Counted from the stretch's first letter, positions 1 through 9,167 are shown. The stretch: 33,374 nucleotides of DNA from Actinomycetes bacterium (GCA_025359865.1 JANYDH010000041.1:1-33374); one strand, 5' to 3'. The notes: generated by a model not told the origin, from the letters alone. Numbers and translations are program-made.

Positions 1-1
1 C

Positions 2-262
2 GCCCGACCCGCCGCACACTGCCAAGCAGACCACCTGCTCCCATGGGGTCATCAAGGCCCAACCACATCCGGTAACGGCGGCCCAGCATGCGGGCATCAC
101 AACCGGTGGAAATCAACCGGGTACCGCACCTGGCACGACCCGCAAGGCCACTGGCACCACTACCGGCCAGACGGAACCGAAATCGGCTGGCGCGCCGACC
201 TCAACACCACCAGCCCAATCACCCCCCAACGCCCCAACGCAACCCACAACCCCGCCGTCTGA
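2..262 (+). CDS. HNH endonuclease C-terminus (DUF222/13E12-type), 5' end outside window
   Basis: An open frame runs in from the left edge and stops at TGA 260-262, giving the last 86 residues of a protein. It contains HCQADHLLPW, then GNGGPACGHHNRWK, which is the C-terminal HNH nuclease module common in actinobacterial DUF222/13E12 proteins: the DH pair, a central Asn and the final His of the beta-beta-alpha metal site, plus the knuckle-like Cys residues. A tail with WHDPQGHWHHYRPDGTEIGWR-like aromatic and His-rich composition follows and is also usual in the family. No start codon is visible, so the N-terminal DUF222 part is inferred only from the family. These proteins are often repeated in actinobacterial genomes and are presumed DNA nucleases, sometimes linked to mobile DNA. 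Nothing in the window shows its target. Confidence 0.72.
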   Translation, partial: ARPAAHCQADHLLPWGHQGPTTSGNGGPACGHHNRWKSTGYRTWHDPQGHWHHYRPDGTEIGWRADLNTTSPITPQRPNATHNPAV

Positions 263-383
263 TCGACCGCAGTCGGCACCTCGACGCCTGATGAGCCAGC
301 CTCCGACGCCCCAGGACGATGAAGCTCCGCGCCCCGCAGATGGATCCGGGCTCCGACTGTCGCTGAGGGTTACGGGGAGCTGA

Positions 384-833
384 TCAATGGGCTTCGTAGT
401 AAATGGCGACATGACGCGCCGAGGTGTCGACCAGGTCACGATCTGCGGCTACGCCCTTGATCTCGATGTGGTTGCCAGCAGGGTCGACGACGAAGAACGT
501 CGCTTGCTCGAACGGTTCGCCGATGAACCGAGAACTCGGGCCAGCGACGAAGCCGATGCCGCCACTGCTCAACCGGTCGGCGAGTGCACGCCAGGAGGCC
601 AGGTCGAGGATTACGCCGAAGTGCGGCATCGGCACGTCACCACCATCGACCACCCCGCCGTCGATGTCTGCTGGGCGACCGAGGTGAAGCGACAACTGGT
701 GACCAAAGAAGTCGATGTCGATCCACCGCTCGGCGGATCGGCCCTTCGTACAACCCAGCACACCGCAGTAGAACTCGTCGGCAGCAGCGAGATCATCCAC
801 GAGCAACGAGAGATGAAACAGTGGGGCTGTCAT
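384..833 (-). CDS. VOC/glyoxalase-bleomycin resistance family protein
   Basis: A 149-residue protein with the layout of a vicinal-oxygen-chelate protein. An N-terminal FHLSLLVDDLAAADEFYCGVLGC strand-helix is followed by a second half ending in FFVVDPAGNHIEIKG, where the Glu in the last strand is a usual metal ligand, as is the His near the start. The start is placed at the ATG preceding TAPLFHLSLL; an open frame extends 32 codons further upstream but does not look like this fold. Family members bind a divalent metal and act as lyases, dioxygenases or resistance proteins, so the substrate cannot be assigned. It stands alone between the HNH fragment and a disrupted locus. Confidence 0.75.
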   Translation of the reverse strand: MTAPLFHLSLLVDDLAAADEFYCGVLGCTKGRSAERWIDIDFFGHQLSLHLGRPADIDGGVVDGGDVPMPHFGVILDLASWRALADRLSSGGIGFVAGPSSRFIGEPFEQATFFVVDPAGNHIEIKGVAADRDLVDTSARHVAIYYEAH

Positions 834-970
834 CTCAGGTCCATCGGCCGCAGGATATCGCTCCGGCGAAACGGTCCACCGACCCAGGTGGCTTAAGCCG
901 TAGGGTCCACATATGGCCAGCAACATCATCGAGTTGACGCGGCACCACTGAGGGATTCGGCAGTGAGGTT

Positions 971-1096
971 ATGATCGAGGCACGAGTGGTGGCGGAGACG
1001 TAACTCGACTACGACCAGAACCAGTCGGTCCGTGAGCTGTTGTCGCGAGCTGCCGGCTCGCCAATCGTCCGTAAAAGTCGATCCTGCGCAGAGTGA
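971..1096 (+). pseudogene. Possible remnant of a small upstream partner gene
   Basis: An ATG at 971 opens a frame that hits TAA at 1001-1003 after ten residues. The same frame then stays open to TGA 1094-1096 and reads LDYDQNQSVRELLSRAAGSPIVRK, which looks like protein. That final TGA overlaps the GTG start of the next frame (GTGA), the arrangement of translationally coupled gene pairs. I therefore suspect a short gene with an in-frame stop, possibly an antitoxin-like partner, but no family is recognised and the stretch may be non-coding. Confidence 0.22.
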
Positions 1097-1385
1097 GCGA
1101 CGAAGAGGGCGCTGTGGAGGGCGAATACTCCGTAGTCGCCGACGAACAGCTCAACGAACTCGAGGCGAAGGTCCGGCGTTGTACAACGACGTCCTGAAGG
1201 CCTGCGAAGCAGTCTTTCCTGACGCATCACGCGTGCAGTCACTGTCCGCTGCCATTCAGACGAAGGACGGGATGGTCTTTCGTCTGGCCGTTCCGGGAAG
1301 GCACCCGTACAAGGTGTTCTGGAGTTCCGCCGGACCTCGCATCGAGGCCGTGTTCCCGTACCCGTACCCGTACCCGTACCCGTAG
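1093..1385 (+). pseudogene. Frameshifted small gene, unknown function (toxin-like layout)
   Basis: A GTG start at 1093 opens a frame reading SDEEGAVEGEYSVVADEQLN and then ELEAKVRR before stopping at 1195-1197. The frame one base back continues from about 1179 with LYNDVLKACEAVFPDASRVQ and ends in YKVFWSSAGPRIEAVFPYP at TAG 1383-1385. Joined by a -1 shift near 1179 they give one plausible protein of about 97 residues, so a one-base deletion or a sequencing error is likely. No slippery heptamer is visible, which argues against programmed frameshifting. The C-terminus is a PYPYPYPYP tail made by a hexamer repeat. Small size and an overlapping upstream frame recall a toxin-antitoxin pair, but the family is not recognised. 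Confidence 0.4.
1356..1379 (+). repeat. CCGTAC hexamer tandem repeat (4 copies)
   Basis: Four perfect copies of CCGTAC are followed by CCGTAG, the fifth unit changed by one base into a stop codon. In the frame ending at 1385 it encodes a Pro-Tyr repeat. The unit length keeps the frame, so copy-number change would only lengthen or shorten the tail. Confidence 0.9.
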
Positions 1386-1495
1386 TTGTCGGTCTAGCCC
1401 GTTCGGCGGATCATGCGCCGTAGGACTGCTCTGGGTTCCTGCCTGCCCCGGACGCGCGATCGATCTTGGACATCTACCTCACCTTGCTGCCGAAC

Positions 1496-4018
1496 TCAGC
1501 CCCGGGTGAGCCCGATCAGGTTGGCCTGCAACTCACCGGTCTGCTCGGTGGCGGCGAGGTCGAACACGATCGTGAGCCGCCATTCGTCGAAGCCCTCCGG
1601 ATCGGCCAAGGTCTGGCGGACCGTCCACCGGCGCGTAGTGGGATCGTCAACCAGGCTGAAGCGGTGCGGGCCGCGCGCGTCGCCGTCGATGCCGATCGAT
1701 GTGTGTTCGGCAAAGTAGTCGGCGAACTGGGCGGCCAAGAGCTCGGTCGACCAATGTGTGTCGCCGGCCTCGAGCAGATCGTCACGCAATGCTTCCCACG
1801 CTTGCCGCGAGGCGAGCTGCACCCACCTGAACACACGACTGCGAACCAGCGCACGCAACGCTGCCGGTCGCCGCACGATGTCGGCAGGATCTGTCGCTGC
1901 GACATCGGAGACGACGAGAGGGACCGCGCCGTCGCGCAGCGCCTGCCATTCCTCGATCAGGCTCGAATCGGTCGTGCGGATCACGCCGTCGAGCCAGTCG
2001 GCGATCTCGCGGATCTCATCGGACTTGTCGTCGTCAGGAATGGTGCGCATGATCGTTCGGTATGCGTCGCTGAGGTAGCGCAACAGCGTGCCTTCGGACC
2101 GTTTGAGGTTGTAGTGCCGCACGAACGTGTGAAAGTCCATCGCCCGTTCCCACATGTCTCGCACGACACCTTTTGGCGAGACGGTGGCTCCGTCGACCCA
2201 TGGGTGCCCGATCCGCCATTCGTCGAACGCGTCGTACAGTTCGCCCGCCATCGGCATCGGCCACGTGACCTTGTCGAGCCGGGCGATCCGCTCCTCGTAC
2301 TCCACGCCGGCAGCCTTCATTTCTGCCATCGCCTCGGTCTTGGCTCGGTCGCGCTGGGCAAACAGCACCTGGCGCGGGTCGTCAAGCACACTTTCGACGG
2401 CGGCGAGCACCGCCAGCGGATGACCCACGTCGTCGCTGTCGAGCAGCGGGAGGAGGTCGAGCAGAAATGGCGCAAGCGGCTGATTGAGCGCGAAATCGCG
2501 CTGGAGCGAACGGTCGACGCGGACTCTGCGTCCGTCGGCAAGAGGTTCTGGCAGTTCCTCGACGATGCCGCTGGCGCGCAGCGAGCGATACAACCCGATC
2601 GCTCGACGGACGTGGCGTCGCTGGCGCGAACGCGGTTCATGATTGTCGAGTAGCAACGCCTTGGCGGTGGTCCACGTGTCGGCGGGCCGGTCCAACAGAT
2701 GCAACAGCATCGCCGGCGTGACCGTGAAGCTGCTTTCCAAGCGTTCTGGTGGGGCCACCTGCAATTTGGTGAACGTGGCCTCGTCGTAGTGGACGTACCC
2801 GCGGGGTGCGGCCGGCTTGGTGACCTTGCGGCGCTTCTTGGAATCGTCGCCCGCCTTGGCCAACTTGGTCACGAAATCGGCCTCGTGCTCGGGGGCCAAC
2901 GCCACCACGAGCCCTTCGGTGTCGTAGCCCGCCCGACCCGCGCGCCCCGCAATCTGATGGAACTCGCGCGCACTCAACATCCGACTGGCACTGCCGTCGT
3001 ACTTGTAGAGACGGGTGAACACCACGGTTCGGATCGGTAGGTTGACGCCCACCCCAAGGGTGTCCGTGCCGGAGACCACCTTGAGCACTCCCTGCTGGGT
3101 GAGCCGCTCGACCAGCCGTCTATGGCGCGGCAACATGCCTGCATGATGTACGCCGACGCCGTTGCGAAGCAGTCGGCCGAGGTCGCGGCCGAAGCCTGGG
3201 GGCATCGTAATGCGCGCCAGTTCAGCGGCAACGACCGCCTTGGCCTCGGGCGCCAACTTGACCAGCGAAGCGAGGTTGTTCGCCTGCTCGACAGCATCGG
3301 CTTGGGTGAAGTTGACCAAGTACAGCGGCGCTGCACCCGTCTGGATCAACTCCTCCACCACATGGTGCAAGCGTTCACTGCGGTACTCGTAGCGCAGCGG
3401 CACCGGCCGAGCGGAGTCGGCTATCACCACCGTCTTGCGGCCGGTTCGGCGGGTGAGGTCGCTCGCCAGGAACCGGGTGTCGCCAAGTGTGGCCGACATC
3501 AACAAGAACGTTGCCTGTGACAGTTCCAACAACGGAACCTGCCATGCCCACCCACGCTCACGATCGGCGTAGAAGTGAAACTCGTCGAGCACCACGGTGT
3601 CGGCATCGGTGAGTGCACCCTCGCGCAGCGCCATGAACGCGAGGATCTCGGTGGTGCAGCACATGACCGGCGCATCGGCGTTGAACGACGAGTCACCCGT
3701 CATCATCCCGACGTGCTCTGGCCCGAGTTGCTCACATAGGTCGAAGAACTTCTCGGTAACCAAGGCCTTCACGGGTGCCGTGTACCAACTCCGCCCGCCG
3801 AGCACGCGCGCCTTTGCGTGTGCAGCGAGCGCGACCATCGACTTGCCCGACCCTGTTGGCGTGGCGAGGATGACGTTGTTGCCCGAGAGCAGTTCCAAGA
3901 TGGCCGACTCTTGATGCGGGTAGAGCGTGCGCCCGTTGTCGAGCGACCAATCGACCATCGCCTCGATGACACCTTCGACCGTTGGGTCGGCGGCAAGGAA
4001 CTCGACGAGCAATGACAC
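1496..4018 (-). CDS. Ski2-like DEAD/DEAH RNA helicase with C-terminal DUF3516-type region
   Basis: An 840-residue superfamily 2 helicase that starts with GTG. Helicase motifs appear in order: YPHQESAI (33-40, Q-motif-like), Walker A ATPTGSGKS (52-60), DEFH (145-148, motif II), SAT (175-177, motif III), HHAGMLPRHR (291-300) and QIAGRAGRAG (355-364, motif VI). DEFH rather than DEAD, together with HHAGMLP, points to the Ski2-like group. About 450 residues follow the helicase core and match the actinobacterial DUF3516 arrangement as I remember it: charged, helical and without membrane segments. Such proteins are probably ATP-dependent RNA helicases in RNA turnover; the substrate is not shown by the sequence. 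It ends about 110 bp from the frameshifted gene, and its start lies 47 bp downstream of the TetR gene stop, so co-transcription with TetR is possible. Confidence 0.85.
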   Translation of the reverse strand: MSLLVEFLAADPTVEGVIEAMVDWSLDNGRTLYPHQESAILELLSGNNVILATPTGSGKSMVALAAHAKARVLGGRSWYTAPVKALVTEKFFDLCEQLGPEHVGMMTGDSSFNADAPVMCCTTEILAFMALREGALTDADTVVLDEFHFYADRERGWAWQVPLLELSQATFLLMSATLGDTRFLASDLTRRTGRKTVVIADSARPVPLRYEYRSERLHHVVEELIQTGAAPLYLVNFTQADAVEQANNLASLVKLAPEAKAVVAAELARITMPPGFGRDLGRLLRNGVGVHHAGMLPRHRRLVERLTQQGVLKVVSGTDTLGVGVNLPIRTVVFTRLYKYDGSASRMLSAREFHQIAGRAGRAGYDTEGLVVALAPEHEADFVTKLAKAGDDSKKRRKVTKPAAPRGYVHYDEATFTKLQVAPPERLESSFTVTPAMLLHLLDRPADTWTTAKALLLDNHEPRSRQRRHVRRAIGLYRSLRASGIVEELPEPLADGRRVRVDRSLQRDFALNQPLAPFLLDLLPLLDSDDVGHPLAVLAAVESVLDDPRQVLFAQRDRAKTEAMAEMKAAGVEYEERIARLDKVTWPMPMAGELYDAFDEWRIGHPWVDGATVSPKGVVRDMWERAMDFHTFVRHYNLKRSEGTLLRYLSDAYRTIMRTIPDDDKSDEIREIADWLDGVIRTTDSSLIEEWQALRDGAVPLVVSDVAATDPADIVRRPAALRALVRSRVFRWVQLASRQAWEALRDDLLEAGDTHWSTELLAAQFADYFAEHTSIGIDGDARGPHRFSLVDDPTTRRWTVRQTLADPEGFDEWRLTIVFDLAATEQTGELQANLIGLTRG

Positions 4019-4065
4019 GACGGCCAGTGTGCCCCCTGCGACGACGAACGGTGCGTCGACGCGCG

Positions 4066-4689
4066 CTATCGGTCGACCGGTGCACTGGCACTGGCACCGA
4101 ACCCATGCAGCACCGAGTCGACAACGCGACTCGCGAACTCATCGGACAGTTCTCCGCCGAACACCAACCGGAAGTACACCGGCCCGACGAGCAGTTCGGT
4201 CGCTAGGTCTGGATCGGCGTCGTGGCGCAAATCATCGCGCGCGATCCCGCGTGTAATCACCTGGGCAATCTCCGCACGGCGAGCCAGAACGACCGAGGCG
4301 CGAAATGGATCGCCGAGACGCGGGTTCGAAGCGATCTCAGAGAGCAAGCCACGGATCACCACACCGAACGCACTGTCGTTGAGCGCACGGCTCGCGTTCG
4401 TGACGCACGACAACAGTTCCGTCCGCGTGTCGCCGACTTCTTCGACGGCGATGTGGGGAGCCGCAAGAGCGAGCAGCAACTCGAGTACCAGTGCCTCCTT
4501 CGACCGCCATCGACGATAGATCGTCGCCTTGCCGACACCCGCCCTTGCAGCGACGTGCTCCAGCCTCAACTGCGTGAACCCGACCTCGATGACGAGATCG
4601 CGGGTGGCGTCGAGAATCGCTCGATGTGCGGCATCACTGCGCGGCCTGCCGGGGCGCAGACCCAGTCGCAACGGGTGGTCATCGGTCAC
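4066..4689 (-). CDS. TetR/AcrR family transcriptional regulator
   Basis: A 207-residue TetR regulator when started at GTG 4689 (TDDHPLRLGLRPGRPRS). The DNA-binding domain is clear: AILDATRDLVIEVGFTQLRL then VAARAGVGKATIYRRWRSKEAL, with the GKATIYRRW recognition-helix region. The C-terminal ligand-binding half (ELLVGPVYFRLVFGGELSDE) resembles the TetR_C_11/16 type. An ATG at 4752 would add 21 residues, but that start would place the CGGAACGTTCCG palindrome inside the gene; I prefer the GTG, which leaves the palindrome in the leader as an autoregulatory operator. A small gene runs divergently at 4805 and the helicase lies downstream. The inducer is unknown. Confidence 0.85.
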   Translation of the reverse strand: MTDDHPLRLGLRPGRPRSDAAHRAILDATRDLVIEVGFTQLRLEHVAARAGVGKATIYRRWRSKEALVLELLLALAAPHIAVEEVGDTRTELLSCVTNASRALNDSAFGVVIRGLLSEIASNPRLGDPFRASVVLARRAEIAQVITRGIARDDLRHDADPDLATELLVGPVYFRLVFGGELSDEFASRVVDSVLHGFGASASAPVDR

Positions 4690-4734
4690 GTTTCGACTCG
4701 CTGCGTCTCGGAAGTCCCCATCCAGAATACGATA

Positions 4735-4746
4735 CGGAACGTTCCG
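4735..4746. promoter_or_regulatory. Palindromic operator, probably for the adjacent TetR regulator
   Basis: CGGAACGTTCCG is a perfect 12-bp palindrome centred on AACGTT. It lies 46 bp before the chosen TetR start and 59 bp before the divergent small gene. AACGTT-centred palindromes are common TetR-family operators. On the minus strand a TATTCT hexamer, a possible -10, lies close to it, so binding there would block transcription. Binding is inferred from position and symmetry only. Confidence 0.55.
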
Positions 4747-4804
4747 CAACATTGTGCACAGTCCGCCAGTGTGAGGCGTTCGGACAGTACGAAAGGCACC
4801 AAAC

Positions 4805-5041
4805 ATGAGTGAGCAGAGCAGGGCAGTGGAGTTGATTGAACTGAGTGAGCGAGACCAGCCACGATGTGAGGCATGCGGTGCCCCGACGATGCCGGTGGCG
4901 CGTGCGGGCATGATCTGGCTCGAATGCTCTGCCGCTAACCGGGCGACGTCGCGTCTACGACGATTGATCGCCCTCGACGGATTGACCGGCCATACGCGCC
5001 GGCCGATCATGACCGACGCCGACTACCAGCATGTCGCCTGA
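4805..5041 (+). CDS. Small Cys-containing protein, unknown function
   Basis: A 78-residue protein preceded by a GAAAGG ribosome site. It has CEACG at 21-25 and a further Cys at 41 in MIWLECS, so a half zinc ribbon is possible, although only three Cys are present; a His (63) could be the fourth ligand. It is divergent from the TetR gene across the palindromic operator and so may share its control. I do not recognise a named family. The ribosome site and plausible composition support a real gene. Confidence 0.55.
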   Translation: MSEQSRAVELIELSERDQPRCEACGAPTMPVARAGMIWLECSAANRATSRLRRLIALDGLTGHTRRPIMTDADYQHVA

Positions 5042-5095
5042 TCGCATGCACCCGAACTGACGACACCACCGCTACCGACGCCTCGGCTGATCTTG

Positions 5096-5101
5096 TAACG
5101 T
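5096..5101 (+). promoter_or_regulatory. Candidate -10 element (TAACGT) for nitrile hydratase operon
   Basis: TAACGT ends seven nucleotides before the GTG start of the beta-subunit gene, and no Shine-Dalgarno sequence lies between. This spacing fits a -10 element of a leaderless mRNA that begins at or next to the start codon. No clear -35 is visible. Confidence 0.35.
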
Positions 5102-5108
5102 TCGGTTC

Positions 5109-5761
5109 GTGGATGGAATACACGACATGGGAGGTATGCACGGCTTCGGTCCGGTACGTACCTCTGATGGTGACCTCGCCTACCACGAACCATGGGAACT
5201 CCGAGCACAGTTCGTCGGGCTGATGTCGAGTCTCACGGGTGGCACCATGCGCGCCAACATTGAAATGCTCGCACCGGCGGACTACCTCGCGTCGTCGTAC
5301 TACGTGCGTTGGCTCACGGCAGCCGAACAGTTCCACCTCCGAATCGGCGCGGTCACAACGGCAGAGTTGCTCGAGTGGAGAGCGGTGTTCACGCACGACC
5401 CCGATGCCGTAGTGCCACGCTGCGAGAACCCGGAACTCGCACAGCGGGTGTCGGCGATGTTGTCGGGGGGCAGCCCGCTACCGAAGGCAGGCGACCCGCT
5501 GTTCGCTGTCGACGAAACGGTCGTGGTGAAGCGGATCCATCCCGAGACCCATCACCGCTGCCCACGTTACGTGCGCGGTGTTCATGGCACGATCGAGGCG
5601 GTATGCGGAGACGACCGCGTGCCGGGGTCCGAGCCGCGCGACTCGCGAGTCGAGGCGGTGTACACGGTTCGTTTCCTGTCAATCGACCTGTGGGGTGTCA
5701 CCGCTGAACCGCCCTTTACCGTGCTCGTCGATCTCTGGCAGGGTTACCTGGAGGCTGCAGC

Positions 5762-5765
<4 letters not shown>
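5109..5765 (+). CDS. Nitrile hydratase beta subunit
   Basis: A 218-residue beta subunit starting at GTG. The N-terminus MDGIHDMGGMHGFGPV is the hallmark of the family, and the length is normal. The middle holds YYVRWLTAAEQ, and the C-terminal SH3-like domain reads PRYVRGVHGTIEAV with the closing WGVTAEPPFTVLVDLWQGYL. With the alpha subunit it forms the enzyme that hydrates nitriles to amides in the cytoplasm. The beta-before-alpha order matches cobalt-type operons, and the gene overlaps the alpha gene by ATGA, so the two are translationally coupled. Confidence 0.95.
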
Positions 5766-6408
<643 letters not shown>

Positions 6409-6418
<10 letters not shown>

Positions 6419-7266
6419 CGGAACTCGGTCCCGAGGCGGTCGACATCGTCGGGTAACAACTGCAAAAGGTCGCGCCGTAACTCGTCCCAGCACGCCAACC
6501 GTGACCAGTCCGGCTCGGCCAACAGTTGCTGATCATCATCGAGGAACGGGTTCGGCAGGAGAACGGTGAGCATCTGCTCACAGGTGCCGTTGTACATCCG
6601 GAACATCCACGACGTGGGCACGTCGTCGACGAAGACCCGAGCCAACTCGGCATAGGTGCAACGACGGCGGCGGGCCAACTCCGTTGTCACCGGATGACCT
6701 GGGGCGCCGATGTGCTCGCCGATGCACAGGTGCACATGCCATCCTTCGAAACCAATGGTGAGATAGCCGTCGAGCATCGTCATGTGCGGCTCGTGCGGGG
6801 CGCGCAGCTCGTACACGGCCCCCTGGACGATCGGCCCGAACCGAATGTTCGGCCACCACCGCAGAAACATCACGTCGAGCGCATGACGAACCGAGTTCTC
6901 GGTGACGGCGATCGGGAAGATCTCGGTGTCACCGCCACCGGACTCGTCGGTGCGATATGACGCGCTACGCATGCGGTACTCCGCGAGGCCGGCAGCATCG
7001 GTTGCCTGGTTGTCGAGCACGAGGCGCTCCAGCGCGGCCAACCACGACTCGTAGTACGGCCGGTGTGGATCGAGTGTGAGCTCGGCGATGAGCCGCTGCC
7101 GGAACTCGTCCCACGCGAGTCCCATCCGCTCGACGGTCTGTACCGCCAACGCAAAGGCGCGTCCCTCCCACGGCTCCGCGAACACCGGCTCACCACCCTG
7201 AGTCGGCATGTGCCCGTCGGCCGCCAAGACGGCGACTCGGTCACGTAGGGCAGCGGCGTCAGTCAT
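6409..7266 (-). CDS. Nitrile hydratase accessory protein fused to an unassigned C-terminal domain
   Basis: A 285-residue protein in two parts. Residues 1-105 resemble nitrile hydratase accessory/activator proteins, which are related to the beta-subunit N-terminus: GGEPVFAEPWEGRAFALAVQ and then YYESWLAALERLVLD. In cobalt systems such proteins deliver metal or activate the alpha subunit. Residues 115-285 form a second domain not found in the classical activator of about 100-140 residues. It contains MFLRWWPNIRFGPIVQGAVY, EGWHVHLCIGEH, ELARRRRCTYAEL and LLPNPFLDDD; the His/Cys cluster WHVHLCIGEH could bind a metal or haem. I recall similar uncharacterised proteins but cannot name the family safely. 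The gene sits on the strand opposite the structural genes, 3 bp after the MBL-fold gene. Confidence 0.8.
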
Positions 7267-7269
7267 AAA

Positions 7270-8196
7270 CTAACCGTACCGTGCCGACCGCCTGCCGGAT
7301 TCGTGTCCGATCTTCGCCCGCTCTACCATTCCGCCGGTCACCCCCGGATTGTGGCCTAGGTAGTGATCGCAAATCTCGATCAGGCGGTCACGTCCGAAGC
7401 TGCGCTCGTGGCCGCCGTGAACAACCGTTACCGGCAGGCTGCGCAGACGGTGCATCGTTGAAACGTAAGCGTCGACGTCGGATCCCTCCAACTCGTCGAG
7501 CAACGGACCGTCGTACGCGGCATCGCCGGCGAACAAGACGCCGGTCGCCGCTTCCCACAGCCCGATGCTGCCTGGCGAGTGGCCCGGCAGGTGAAGCACC
7601 TCGAAACTGCGGTCACCGAGGTCGACAATGTCGCCCTCATCCAAGACGCGGGTAACAGGAACGGGGCCCCGTTCGATGATCGTTGCCTGCAGGCCACCCG
7701 GCGGCACCGCGTCGATGAACAGTTCGGGAATCACGTACCCGGCACGCCGGTACGGGCCGAGAACGGTCTCGCCGTACACCGCAGACTCAAGAAAGTTCAA
7801 TACAGGTTTCGCCAACTCCGCGACCTCATCACGATGGGCGGCCCGATCGGTGAACTCGTCGAGACCACCGATGTGATCGCTGTGCGAATGCGTAGCGACG
7901 GCGAGAATACCCGCTGCCAACTGGCGGTCGACGAGGTGTCGAAGGGGGGCGAGACCGAGCGAGGTGTCGACCACGAGGTCGAACTCGCGGCCTTGAACGT
8001 GCCACACGTTGCATCGCAGCAACGGGTGAACGTGCGGTTCGGACACCAGTGTGATGCCATCACCGACCCGCGAGCAGACGAACCACGGGTCGGCAACGGG
8101 CAGGTCGATCACGACTGGCACTCTATTCGCCCGCGGCCGCAGCGTCCCGTTCGCGCCGACCACCGGTCGGTGAGGCTCCGGCAGCCCAGCCTGCAT
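7270..8196 (-). CDS. MBL-fold metallo-hydrolase
   Basis: A 308-residue metallo-beta-lactamase-fold protein. The zinc motif is THSHSDHIGG (H-x-H-x-D-H), followed by a conserved LPGHSPGSIGLW His, a GDAAYDGP Asp and a late GGHE His, the full two-metal ligand set. It probably hydrolyses a small thioester, lactone or similar compound; the substrate is unknown. The start is uncertain. ATG 8196 has a GAGG site four bases upstream; an internal GTG at 8112 (IDLPVADPWF) fits the start of many relatives better. It is 3 bp upstream of the nitrile hydratase accessory gene and is surely co-transcribed with it, which links it to the nitrile locus. Confidence 0.85.
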   Translation of the reverse strand: MQAGLPEPHRPVVGANGTLRPRANRVPVVIDLPVADPWFVCSRVGDGITLVSEPHVHPLLRCNVWHVQGREFDLVVDTSLGLAPLRHLVDRQLAAGILAVATHSHSDHIGGLDEFTDRAAHRDEVAELAKPVLNFLESAVYGETVLGPYRRAGYVIPELFIDAVPPGGLQATIIERGPVPVTRVLDEGDIVDLGDRSFEVLHLPGHSPGSIGLWEAATGVLFAGDAAYDGPLLDELEGSDVDAYVSTMHRLRSLPVTVVHGGHERSFGRDRLIEICDHYLGHNPGVTGGMVERAKIGHESGRRSARYG

Positions 8197-8224
8197 CCAA
8201 CCTCACAACCGGGTCGGGGCGGCG

Positions 8225-8230
8225 TATCGT
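8225..8230 (+). promoter_or_regulatory. Candidate -10 element (TATCGT) for the DMT transporter
   Basis: TATCGT lies ten nucleotides before the ATG at 8241 with no ribosome site between. It fits a near-leaderless start. It lies upstream of both candidate starts of the divergent MBL gene. Confidence 0.3.
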
Positions 8231-8240
8231 AACCAGTCTC

Positions 8241-9152
8241 ATGCCACCACACCGGATCCCTTTCGTCGCTTCGGCGATGGCGCTCGGGGCCGGCGCAATC
8301 TGGAGCTTCGGCGCGATCGTTGCTCGCCTTGCTGACGGCACCGATGCCTTCCAGTACCTCATCTGGCGCTCGATCGGCGTGATCATCGTGATCGAGTTGC
8401 TCGGTCTGTACAGGAACAAGCCGTGGTCGACGATCCGTGCCTTTCGCTCAGGCCCGATGATGATGTTGGCGAATGTGATGCTGTTGTTGGCATCGATCGG
8501 ATTCATCTACGCGGTCAAGACTACGAGTCCCGCGAACGCGGCCTTCTTGGGTTCCACCACACCGGTGTTCGGGGTGATCATGGCCAGGGTCTTCCTCCAT
8601 GAGCGCCTCACCGGCATCACCGTCGCCACCATCGCCGCGGCCTTCGTCGGGTTGGCGACCATGGTCGCCGGTGACCTGTCGGCCGGAAACATGCTGGGCA
8701 ATCTGTGCGCATTGTCCGCCGCCGTCGGGTTTGCGGGCTACACGGTGGTCGTGCGGTCGAACCCTGCCGAAGACTGGTCGCCTGTCTTGCCCGGCTACGC
8801 GGTGTTGATGATCGTGCTCTGCAGCGTCATCACGATCAGCCACGGCAAGACGCTGATTCCGCCCGTCGGCGACATTGGATACGCGCTCTTGCATGGCGGC
8901 ACGTTCATCGTCGTCGGCACGATCTTGTTCAATACGGCATCTCGACAAGTGCCCGCCGCCGCAATGACGGTGTTCGCTCAAAGCGAGATGGTGCTCGTGC
9001 CCGTCTGGGCTTACCTCGTGTGGTCAGACCGCCCGAAGGCCACCACGCTCATCGGTGGCTGCATCATCTTCACGGCGATCATGACGAAGGCGATCGTCGA
9101 CGCCCGCCGCGCTGGTCATATTGCCCACCCGTTGTTGGAACCGGCGCACTGA
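8241..9152 (+). CDS. EamA/DMT family membrane transporter
   Basis: A 303-residue, very hydrophobic protein with about ten membrane segments in two repeats of five, the EamA pattern. The first repeat ends in SPANAAFLGSTTPVFGVIMA then RVFLHERLTGITVATIAAAF, the usual location of the conserved Pro and Glu. The second ends in VPAAAMTVFAQSEMVLVPVW. Members export or import metabolites such as amino acids; the substrate cannot be read from sequence. It is divergent from the MBL-accessory operon and converges on the diguanylate cyclase gene with a 15-bp gap. Confidence 0.88.
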   Translation: MPPHRIPFVASAMALGAGAIWSFGAIVARLADGTDAFQYLIWRSIGVIIVIELLGLYRNKPWSTIRAFRSGPMMMLANVMLLLASIGFIYAVKTTSPANAAFLGSTTPVFGVIMARVFLHERLTGITVATIAAAFVGLATMVAGDLSAGNMLGNLCALSAAVGFAGYTVVVRSNPAEDWSPVLPGYAVLMIVLCSVITISHGKTLIPPVGDIGYALLHGGTFIVVGTILFNTASRQVPAAAMTVFAQSEMVLVPVWAYLVWSDRPKATTLIGGCIIFTAIMTKAIVDARRAGHIAHPLLEPAH

Positions 9153-9167
9153 TCATCGACGGCGTGG

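Noticed and set aside
1170-1185. Programmed -1 frameshift site
   Set aside because: No X-XXY-YYZ slippery heptamer or downstream pseudoknot is apparent, so a mutation or error is more likely.
1466-2653. 395-codon plus-strand open frame opposite the helicase
   Set aside because: It is an antisense shadow of a clear helicase gene; the composition is His/Arg-rich and has no motif.
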